NCBI GenBank assembly: GCA_018780805.1
Contig: JADMJD010000126.1
Span: 8,171-62,380, forward strand
From: Rubrivivax sp.
GTDB taxonomy: Bacteria; Pseudomonadota; Gammaproteobacteria; Burkholderiales; Burkholderiaceae_C
Length of the DNA stretch: 54,210 bases
Reading direction: 5' to 3'
In this document: piece by piece, positions 25,987 through 32,916 of the stretch
How positions within the stretch are numbered: the stretch's first letter is position 1
Layout of the letters: each line of letters begins with the position of its first letter
Translations under genes and position numbers: made by a program
Notes under the pieces: generated by a model
What the model saw: the letters and a program-made list of their open reading frames with translations, nothing else
What the model was told of the DNA's origin: nothing
Database searches by the model: none

Positions 25987-28382
25987 GACAGGCTCTCCTT
26001 CAAGACAACACCCTCGGCCATCAGCTGCAGGGGCACACCGGCCGGACGCGCGCGGTGGACCAGGTCCCACACACGTTGCGCCAGCGCGGGGTCGATGGCC
26101 TGCCCGGGGTCGGGCAGGTTCAAACGGATGCGGATGCCGATGGCCGGCGCCATGGCGTGCAGCACCCACAGGCGTGCCGTGGGTGGGTAGCTGAAGGCGG
26201 AGCGGTCGAACTGGCCTTCGCCCTGCGGATCGGCCGCAAACGACGCTGCATCGCGGTGGTGGCCGGGCACGGCGGCCAGCCGGTCGGGCGGCAGGAAGAG
26301 CTGGCCTTCGGTGGTCCACCAGGGGCGGTTCAGTTCCGCCAGGTTGGGTGGTGGCACCGGGTTGGCGTTCATCTCCAGGTAGCGCCAGGTCGCGCCCGTT
26401 GCGTCTGGCGGCAGCCAGGGCAGGCCGCCGTCGGCGATGCGCTGTTCGTCGGGTTTCAGGCGCAGCCGCAGTTGGTTGGCCGGCACGGCGCTGCTGGCCG
26501 TGAACTGGCTGCCGTCGAAGCTGCCGAGCAACGCCCGCAGCGCCGGCCGGTGCTGCACGTCGGCAACGGCGTCGGCAGCTGCGGCGCGCACGGGCAGCGC
26601 CGGGTCGGTGAAGCGCCGCATGGCCGGATCAAAGCGTTGCCACAGCGCCAGCGTGCGATCCCAGCGCCAGAAGTGGCGCGGCGCGCTGCTCAGTTCTTCG
26701 GGGTGGATGTGTTCAGCGTCACCCAGCGGCAGCCAGCGCGCGGCGGTGATGTCGTGCTGCGCCAGGTCGCGGCCGTCGAAGCTGAAGAGGCCGGTGTCGG
26801 CCGCGATCCAGAGCCGGCCGCGGTCGTCCACGCGCAAGCGGCGCACCGGGCCGGCGATGACGTCAGGGAACGCCGCCAGCCGTGTGGTGCCGTCTTCGGC
26901 GGCGAACCAGCGTGCCAGGCCGTCGGGCCCGCCCAGCCACAGGCTGCCGTCGGGTGTGCGGGCAATGTGGTCCAGCGAGGGCAAGGGGCTGGGTTCGACA
27001 TCGGCGTCGGGCGAAGGCAGCCAGTCGGCTTGTTCCTCCGACGGGCCGCTGGCTGCAAAGCGCCAGCGTTGATGGCCTTGCGCGACGTACAGCGCCGTGT
27101 CGGTGGCCAGCCAACTGCGGGGACCTTCGATCCACAGCGCACGCAGCGACAGGCTGGCGTGGCGTTGTGCGATCAGCGCACCGGCCAGGTCCAGTTCCCA
27201 CAGCCCTTGCGCGCCGGCCGCGAACAGGCGCTCGCCGCTCACGTGCAAGGCCCGCACCGCGCCATCCACCGCGGCCACGGGTGTCCAGCGCCGCACGCCG
27301 TCGGCCGGCCACAGCGGGCAGCGGAAGAGCTGGTCATCGGTGCCCAGCCAGGCGCTGTCGCCGGCCACGGCCAGGGTGTGGAAGGGGCCGGCCGGTGCGT
27401 CGGTGTCGATGGTGGCCAGCGCGTCGCCATCCCAGCGCTGCACGGTGTGGGCCGCACCGTCGCGCTGCAGCAGCCAGAGCGTGCCGTCGGGCGCGGCTTC
27501 CGCGGCGATCCACTCACCCGCGGCCAGCGTCGCGGCGGCCACGAACGGGCCGTTGACCGAGGCATCGCGCGCCGGTGCCGCTTCCAGCGCGCTGGCCAGC
27601 AGCTCCGCACCGCGCAGCACCAGCGCTTGCCGGTCCGGCTGCAGCTGCAGCGCCTGGTCGGGTGCCAGCGTGCCGGTGTAGGCCACGCCGATGCCGCGCA
27701 CGGTGGCCGTCGGCGTGTAGCGCTCCACCATCGGTGCCACGGCCGGGCCGGCGATGACGAAGCCCGGCGTGCCGGGCACGCCCAGCGCCCAGCGTGCGAG
27801 CGGTGCGACGCGGTCGCCCTCCGGCACGGTGGGCTGGGACTTCAAGGCCCGCTGCGTCCAGCGCAGGCCCACGGGTTCTTCCAGCGTGTAGCGCGAGCGC
27901 CGGGCCTGGGCCGGCGCGGCCAGGTCTTCGGGCAGGGCGGCGTCCACCAGCCGGCGCAGGCCACCGGGCGTGACGATGCCAGCGCGGTAGGCGTCCAGCA
28001 CATCGTCCACGCGTTGCCGAAAGCCTTCGACACTTTCGCGCAGGCTGGCCGGGTCGCGCCAGGGCGGCAGGTCGAGCAGGCCGGCCAGGCGGGCCAGGTC
28101 CTGCACATGCGGGTAGGTCAGCGCCTCGCGCTGGTCGCCCGGGTGGCGCGGGCGCAGGGCGCCCAGGCCGCGTTCCTGCCGGTGGGCGGCGAAGTGCGTG
28201 GCCCAGGCGGCGGCATCGGCGGTGTCGAACCAGTGCGCGCGCAGCACATGCTGGATGTCGGCCCCGGCGCCGTCAAACACACCCCCCACGGCGCGCAGCC
28301 AGTGCGCCACCAGGGTGTCGTCACCCGGCTGCGGCTGCCACAGCGTGGGCAGGAGGTCGACGAGGCGGTCGTAGGTGGGCAT
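25983..28382 (-). CDS. Tail protein I-like baseplate protein fused to a beta-propeller
   Basis: The 799-residue protein starts at ATG 28382. Residues 1-200 look like the phage tail protein I (gpI) family: MPTYDRLVDLLPTLWQPQ, a helical segment and the DAYRAGIVTPGGLRRLVDAA region. Between about 290 and 540 there are six recurring blade-like stretches around residues 300, 342, 384, 422, 479 and 522, such as GTLWLLQRDG, GSLWLGGPDGLARW and GRLWIAADTGLFSF, the pattern of two-component-regulator-type propellers. A C-terminal domain (about 600-799) follows. It sits directly after gpJ, the normal place for gpI. The fused propeller is unusual and could bind a surface or a fibre. Confidence 0.75.
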   Translation of the reverse strand: MPTYDRLVDLLPTLWQPQPGDDTLVAHWLRAVGGVFDGAGADIQHVLRAHWFDTADAAAWATHFAAHRQERGLGALRPRHPGDQREALTYPHVQDLARLAGLLDLPPWRDPASLRESVEGFRQRVDDVLDAYRAGIVTPGGLRRLVDAALPEDLAAPAQARRSRYTLEEPVGLRWTQRALKSQPTVPEGDRVAPLARWALGVPGTPGFVIAGPAVAPMVERYTPTATVRGIGVAYTGTLAPDQALQLQPDRQALVLRGAELLASALEAAPARDASVNGPFVAAATLAAGEWIAAEAAPDGTLWLLQRDGAAHTVQRWDGDALATIDTDAPAGPFHTLAVAGDSAWLGTDDQLFRCPLWPADGVRRWTPVAAVDGAVRALHVSGERLFAAGAQGLWELDLAGALIAQRHASLSLRALWIEGPRSWLATDTALYVAQGHQRWRFAASGPSEEQADWLPSPDADVEPSPLPSLDHIARTPDGSLWLGGPDGLARWFAAEDGTTRLAAFPDVIAGPVRRLRVDDRGRLWIAADTGLFSFDGRDLAQHDITAARWLPLGDAEHIHPEELSSAPRHFWRWDRTLALWQRFDPAMRRFTDPALPVRAAAADAVADVQHRPALRALLGSFDGSQFTASSAVPANQLRLRLKPDEQRIADGGLPWLPPDATGATWRYLEMNANPVPPPNLAELNRPWWTTEGQLFLPPDRLAAVPGHHRDAASFAADPQGEGQFDRSAFSYPPTARLWVLHAMAPAIGIRIRLNLPDPGQAIDPALAQRVWDLVHRARPAGVPLQLMAEGVVLKESLS

Positions 28383-28389
28383 GGTCAGC

Positions 28390-28457
28390 GCCCGCCCGGC
28401 CGCCCGAAGGGCGCGAACGCCCCCTCGGGGGGCAGCGAAAGTAGTGAGCGTGGGGGC
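28390..28457 (-). repeat. REP-like intergenic palindromic element, copy 1
   Basis: In the direction of transcription the element reads from GCCCCCACGCTCAC through GCTGCCCCCCGAGGGGGCG to CCCTTCGGGCGGCCGGGCGG. It contains two palindromes (CCCCCGAGGGGG and CGCCCTTCGGGCG). It fills the gap between the gpJ-like and gpI-like genes. The same kind of element occurs at 30690, 39648 and 47591. Confidence 0.8.
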
Positions 28458-28464
28458 TTCATGT

Positions 28465-30201
28465 TCAGGCCGTCGGCTGCACTTCGACTGCAACACGCTG
28501 CACCGACAGGCGCTCCGGTGTGCCCAACGCAAAGACCGCGTCGGCCTGCGCCTGCAGCAAGGTGCTGCCGCCGTCGGCGCGCGTGAAGACCCACTGGACG
28601 CGGTAGGCGCCGATCTCGGCGTCGGTGGCCGGTGCGGCGCCGCTGTTGAGCGTGGACGCGGTGAAGCCAGGCAGCGGCAGCAGCCGGGTCAGCGCGCCCC
28701 AGCTCAGCACACGCTGGCCATCGTTGGCGGGGTTGTCGGCCGCGGCCAGCGTGTTCAGCGCAGCCACCGCGGCTTCCAGCGCCGCCTGCAGCGCCGCCTT
28801 GTCGGGCAGCGGCTGCGCACGGGTGTAGCGCACCACCAGCGTCAGGCCGGTGGCCAGTGCCGAGTCGTGCAGTTTCAGCGTGCCCAGTTGGGTGGACAGG
28901 CCGGCCAGCACGATGCGGCCGGCCACGGCATCGAGTTTGTCGACCCCGGCGACCGAGGCGCTGACCAGGCGCGCATCCTCGACACCCGCCACACCCATCG
29001 TGAGGCCCAGCAGACGACCCAGGCTGGCGTCGCTGCCCAGCGGCAGGCCGCTGAAGTAGGCCGCCAGGCCGTCGTGCACCTGTTGCTGGATGGCGCGCAG
29101 CTCGGTCTCGGGGCGGCCGGCGGCGGTGGTGATGCGCAGTTCCAGGTCCACCGCGGCCGGTGCGTTGCCGTCCACAAATTCCAGCCAGACACCGGCTGGG
29201 CGCACACGTTGTGCCGCGGCCTCCAGCCGTGCCCGCTGCGTCGGGTCCAGTGCGCCGGCATGCAGCAGCACACGCACGCGGCCGGGCTCGGGCTCGGTGA
29301 TCTCGGCACGCACGCCTTCGGCGGCAATGGCAGCCTCCAGTGCCGAGCGGGTGCCCCGTTCGGCACCGACCAGAAAACGCCGCGCCCGGGTGCGCAGCTC
29401 GGTGTCGTTTTCGTCGCGGTCGAGCTGCGAACTGGCGCCCGGGTTGCTGACCGCTTCGATGCCGGCCACTGGCCGCGTCAGCAGCACCAGCGACTCCGCG
29501 GCCACGGCGTCATTGCTGGCCACCAGGTCACGCGCCAGGCCCTTGGCGCTGGGCTGGCCATCGGCCAGGGTCAGGTCGGCCAGGGTTTCGTATTCGATGG
29601 CACCGTCGGCCGTGGCCACACGGGTGCCGGCGGGCAGCGTGATGGCGCCGCGGGTGCCGGCCACACGCGTGAAACGCAGCTCGGCCGTGTTGCGGCCAGC
29701 GAGCACACGTGACAAGCCCAGCAGTGCCACCACGTGGTCCAGCGCCCGGCCTTCGGCGGTGTCGATGAAACCGCTCTTGTAGACCACCTCCATCTGCGCA
29801 TACAGCGACGCCGATTCCAGCGCCACGGCTTCCATCAGCGTGCGCACCACCGAGCCAGGGTAGAGGTCGTTGACACCCACCTCGCGTTCGGTTGGCAGGT
29901 AGTGCACCTCGAAGGCCGTGCCTTCGTCCGGGCGCTGGCCACCGGCGACCCATTCCAGGCGGCGCTTGTCGGTGGCCAGGCGCCAGTCGGCCTCGGGCTG
30001 GAAGCGCACGCTGGTGCCATTGCGGGCACCCCAGACGGCGGTGACGCGCTCCACCGGCGCACGTTCCAGCGCATGGGCATAGGGCTCGCGCGCGGCACCG
30101 GCGGGCGGGTAGGGATGGGCCTCGGCACTGACGCCCCCGAGCAGCCGGTTGAGCAGGCTCTCGGCGACCTCGGGGTAGGGCTTGCGGCGGAAGGAGGACA
30201 T
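28465..30201 (-). CDS. Baseplate J-like protein (gpJ/gp47 family)
   Basis: The 578-residue protein matches the Baseplate_J family, a wedge component that links the central hub to the fibres. Motifs are NDLYPGSVVRTLMEAVALESASLYAQ in the N-terminal half (quoted in part: NDLYPGSVVRTLMEA), the TRVAGTRGAITLPAGTRV beta-domain (quoted in part: GAITLPAGTRVAT), and the RTRARRFLVGAERGT segment. Residues 60-110 are an extended N-terminal insertion compared with phage P2 gpJ. It follows the gp25-like gene with a 20-bp gap, reproducing the phage order W then J then I. Confidence 0.92.
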   Translation of the reverse strand: MSSFRRKPYPEVAESLLNRLLGGVSAEAHPYPPAGAAREPYAHALERAPVERVTAVWGARNGTSVRFQPEADWRLATDKRRLEWVAGGQRPDEGTAFEVHYLPTEREVGVNDLYPGSVVRTLMEAVALESASLYAQMEVVYKSGFIDTAEGRALDHVVALLGLSRVLAGRNTAELRFTRVAGTRGAITLPAGTRVATADGAIEYETLADLTLADGQPSAKGLARDLVASNDAVAAESLVLLTRPVAGIEAVSNPGASSQLDRDENDTELRTRARRFLVGAERGTRSALEAAIAAEGVRAEITEPEPGRVRVLLHAGALDPTQRARLEAAAQRVRPAGVWLEFVDGNAPAAVDLELRITTAAGRPETELRAIQQQVHDGLAAYFSGLPLGSDASLGRLLGLTMGVAGVEDARLVSASVAGVDKLDAVAGRIVLAGLSTQLGTLKLHDSALATGLTLVVRYTRAQPLPDKAALQAALEAAVAALNTLAAADNPANDGQRVLSWGALTRLLPLPGFTASTLNSGAAPATDAEIGAYRVQWVFTRADGGSTLLQAQADAVFALGTPERLSVQRVAVEVQPTA

Positions 30202-30221
30202 GGTGCGCCTTTCAGACCGGT

Positions 30222-30686
30222 TCAGGGCCCGAGTTCGATGGCGAAGGGGCCGATGGTGACCACCGCTTCGGACTGCGTGGGCTGCACACGCAGCAGCACG
30301 TCCACGGTGCTGCGCAGCCCCGGTGACGGGCCGACCTTCAGCTCAACCACCTTGGCCACACGGGGTTCGTTCTGCAGCGCCTCCAGGATGAAGAGCTTGA
30401 GCAGGTTGCGCTGCGCGCTGGTGTTTTCGCGGCCGATCAGTTCGTGGACACGCGAGCCGTATTCAGGATGGCCCAGCGCCGCCAGTTCGCCGCGCGGCGT
30501 GAGCAGGCGCAGCATCACCGCCTGGGCCAGGTTCTCCAGCCCGGCGCGGGGTTCGAAGTCCCAGGCGCGGCGCGGCGCACGCAGCGTTTCCTTGGGCCGG
30601 TACAGCGGGCGCAGTTCGCGGTGCACAGCGTAGACCGCCAGGTCCTTCAGCAGGTGGCGGGTTTCGGGGGGCTTGAAGCTGCTCAT
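30222..30686 (-). CDS. Baseplate wedge protein, gp25/GPW family
   Basis: The 154-residue protein has the gp25-like lysozyme-related fold pattern: the LENLAQAVMLRLLTPRGELAAL helix (in part: AVMLRLLTPRGEL), PEYGSRVHELIGREN, and the C-terminal VDVLLRVQPTQSEAVV strand. In contractile tails gp25 subunits form the baseplate wedge together with gpJ and trigger sheath assembly. The gene lies between PAAR and gpJ, as expected. Upstream is a REP-like repeat that separates it from the PAAR gene. Confidence 0.93.
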   Translation of the reverse strand: MSSFKPPETRHLLKDLAVYAVHRELRPLYRPKETLRAPRRAWDFEPRAGLENLAQAVMLRLLTPRGELAALGHPEYGSRVHELIGRENTSAQRNLLKLFILEALQNEPRVAKVVELKVGPSPGLRSTVDVLLRVQPTQSEAVVTIGPFAIELGP

Positions 30687-30689
30687 GTC

Positions 30690-30766
30690 AGTACCGCCCG
30701 GCCGCCCGAAGGGACTGACACGCCCCTCGGGGGCAGCGAACGCAGTGAGCTTGGGGCTGTCTCATC
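30690..30766 (-). repeat. REP-like intergenic palindromic element, copy 2
   Basis: In transcription direction: GCCCCAAGCTCACTGCGTTC, then GCTGCCCCCGAGGGGCG, then CCCTTCGGGCGGCCGGGCGG. It fills the whole gap between the PAAR stop and the gp25 start and closely resembles copy 1. Confidence 0.8.
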
Positions 30767-31162
30767 TCAGCCCCCGATGAAAACCGTGCCCGAGGCCAGC
30801 ACCGTGCCCGCCGGCAGGTCGGCCGGGTCGTTGCAGGTGAGCGCGGGGTCGCCCATGCGCGCTGCGGGTTTGCCGTTGATGAACACCGAGCCCGAGCCCT
30901 GCATGATCTGGCCCTGGTTGCTGGGTGGCTTCTGGAACGGGCCGACGGTGGGGATGTGCGACGGGGTGTTGGTGGCGGTGCTGCCCACCGTGGCGGCGGC
31001 CTTGCCTTCGAAGTTCACGTCGCTCGACAAGCTGCCATCCAGCGTGCCGACAAAGGGGTTGGGCAGCGGTGTCGGCACCGGCCCGCCGGGGGTGGGCAGC
31101 ATCTGGATGTGGATGTCGGTGGCGAGCACCTTGTCCCCTTGTTTGGCGGCGGGCAGTCCCAT
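30767..31162 (-). CDS. PAAR-domain spike tip protein
   Basis: The 131-residue protein is a PAAR protein, the sharp metal-binding tip of contractile spikes. It has the N-terminal PAAKQGDKV, the IHIQMLPTPGGPVPTPLPNP segment typical of PAAR proteins in injection systems (exactly 20 residues), and repeated GSGSVFINGKPAARMGDPA and ASGTVFIGG strands at the C-terminus. There is no C-terminal toxin extension. It follows the gpV-like spike gene with a 10-bp gap, the expected order. Confidence 0.95.
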   Translation of the reverse strand: MGLPAAKQGDKVLATDIHIQMLPTPGGPVPTPLPNPFVGTLDGSLSSDVNFEGKAAATVGSTATNTPSHIPTVGPFQKPPSNQGQIMQGSGSVFINGKPAARMGDPALTCNDPADLPAGTVLASGTVFIGG

Positions 31163-31172
31163 CGTCCGGCCC

Positions 31173-31814
31173 CTAGTTGATGTTCACGACCGAGCCCGCC
31201 AGCTTCAGCGTGCCGCCGGCCACCAGCTCGGCGTTGCCGCCGGCTTCCAGCTTCAGGTTGCCGCTGGCCTTCACTTGCATGTCGCCCGCACCTTCGACCT
31301 TGACGGCACCACCGCCATCGATGGTCAGCGTGGTGCCGGCCACGTCCAGCCGGGCGACCGGGTCGTCGTCCTGGACCACGAGCTTGAACTTGTCGCCCTT
31401 CACACTCAGCGTGAAGCCGGCGGGGCCGTCCTGGCGGATCTCCAGCCGCACGCCGTCTTCGGCCGCATCAGGGCCCGAGGGCAGCTGCAGCACCCACTGG
31501 CCTTCGGCGTGTTCGGGCGGACGGTCTTCGCCGTTGTAGAGCGTGCCCACCACCACCGGCCGGTTGATGTCGCCGCCCAGGAACTGCACCAGCACCAGGT
31601 CGCCCACGTCGGGCAGGCTGGCGATGCCCTTGCGCGGGGTCATCAGCGGCACGTGGCGCAGCACCAGCTGCGTGGCGTACAGCACCACGTCAGCGTCGTG
31701 GTTGCCGGGGTCGCTGGCGTAGACGGCCTGCACCACGCCCAGCTCGGCAAAGCGCTGCTGCCGCAGTTCGTGGCGCACCAGCTTGCGCAGGGTCTCGAAC
31801 AGGTCGTCGCTCAT
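31173..31814 (-). CDS. gpV/VgrG-like baseplate spike protein
   Basis: The 213-residue protein starts at ATG 31814 (MSDDLFETLRKLV); a longer reading upstream has no spike character and overlaps the hub gene. It contains the OB-fold of spike proteins (LPDVGDLVLVQFLGGDINRP, followed by VVVGTLYNGEDRPP) and a C-terminal beta-helix of short regular strands (for example GNLKLEAGGNAELVAGG), the part that pierces membranes. It stands between the gpD-like hub gene and the PAAR gene. VgrG proteins fuse the hub and spike; here they are two polypeptides, as in phage P2 and extracellular injection systems. Confidence 0.93.
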   Translation of the reverse strand: MSDDLFETLRKLVRHELRQQRFAELGVVQAVYASDPGNHDADVVLYATQLVLRHVPLMTPRKGIASLPDVGDLVLVQFLGGDINRPVVVGTLYNGEDRPPEHAEGQWVLQLPSGPDAAEDGVRLEIRQDGPAGFTLSVKGDKFKLVVQDDDPVARLDVAGTTLTIDGGGAVKVEGAGDMQVKASGNLKLEAGGNAELVAGGTLKLAGSVVNIN

Positions 31815-31821
31815 GCGGCCC

Positions 31822-32916
31822 TCACAACGGCACCCCGAGCAGTTCGGTCGTGAAGCCGCTGCGTGCATCACAACGGTGACGCACCTCCACGGCCCGCCAG
31901 GTGCCATCGCCCTGGCCCCCGGGTGCACCGCTGACCTCGAACACCCCCGCCACGTCCAGCGCCGGCGCGCCGGGCACGCGCAGCGTCACCGCGTTGGCGA
32001 TGCGTGCCGTGCCCGCGGCCATGCCCAGCGCCGCGCCGGCCACCGAGGCCAGGTCGCGCAGCGCGCCATCGCTTTCCACCGCACCGGGCAGGCCGGCGCC
32101 GCCGGTGGCGCTGACGCCCGCCGGGTCCTTGGCCAGCCAGGCCCAGGCGTCGCTGCCCTGGCGGCCGGCGCTGCCCTCGCCGACCATGCGGGTGGCGGTG
32201 GTGGCCGGGTCGCGGCCCTGGGCGTCGAGCGCGAGGACTGTCTCGCCCCAAACGAATCGCGCCAGCGGCTGGCCTTGTGGCTTGTGGGCGTTCAGCTTGC
32301 CCGCAGCATCGGCCCAGGCGGGCACGTCGGCGTGCGCTGCGATGCGGGCCACCCAATCCCACAGCGATCGCCGATCGTCGATGGCGAAGTAGGCGTAGTT
32401 CGGGCCGGTGTCGATCTGGCCGGCTGGCAGCCCGGCTTCGCCGGCCCAGAGCTGCAGCAGGTCGGCCGCGGCCTGGTCTTCGTAGCCCGCGTTGCGCCGC
32501 AGCCGCGCCAGCTTCGCGGCCGGGCCGGCCAGCAGCACCTCCAGCGCGCCACTCTTGAGCCAGGTCTGGCGTGCCACGGTGCCGGCGAAGACCGGCACCG
32601 TGCTGTCGCCGGTGCCCAACGCCACGTTGATCTCGTCGCCCAGCGCCAGCGCCGGGAAGTCTGCGCGCGGCAGGAACTGCAGCCGAGCACTGGCCAGCGC
32701 CGGTGCCGCCTGCAGCGTGACCTGCACCGCCACCAGCGCATCACTCAGCGGATCGGCTTGCGCCACACCCAGCGCGCCCGCGGCGGCACTGAGCAGATCA
32801 CCGCCGAAGCCACCGCCTGCCGCACCCGCGCTGCGCTGCAGTTTCATGCGGGCGCGGTTGCCCGGCGCGTTGTCACCGCCGAAAAGGCTGCCGGGGTCGG
32901 GGAGATCGAAGCTCAT
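31822..32916 (-). CDS. gpD-like baseplate hub protein
   Basis: The 364-residue protein resembles phage late-control gpD and the N-terminal hub part of VgrG: DPLSDALVAVQVTLQ followed by ARLQFLPRADFPALALGDEI and VFAGTVARQTWLKSGA. The region AYFAIDDRRSLWDWVARIA and the C-terminal VSGAPGGQGDGTWRAVEVRH are typical of hub barrels. It should form the trimeric hub carrying the spike. The start ATG at 32916 overlaps the stop of the M23 protein gene (ATGA); the following spike gene starts 7 bp after its stop. Confidence 0.85.
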   Translation of the reverse strand: MSFDLPDPGSLFGGDNAPGNRARMKLQRSAGAAGGGFGGDLLSAAAGALGVAQADPLSDALVAVQVTLQAAPALASARLQFLPRADFPALALGDEINVALGTGDSTVPVFAGTVARQTWLKSGALEVLLAGPAAKLARLRRNAGYEDQAAADLLQLWAGEAGLPAGQIDTGPNYAYFAIDDRRSLWDWVARIAAHADVPAWADAAGKLNAHKPQGQPLARFVWGETVLALDAQGRDPATTATRMVGEGSAGRQGSDAWAWLAKDPAGVSATGGAGLPGAVESDGALRDLASVAGAALGMAAGTARIANAVTLRVPGAPALDVAGVFEVSGAPGGQGDGTWRAVEVRHRCDARSGFTTELLGVPL

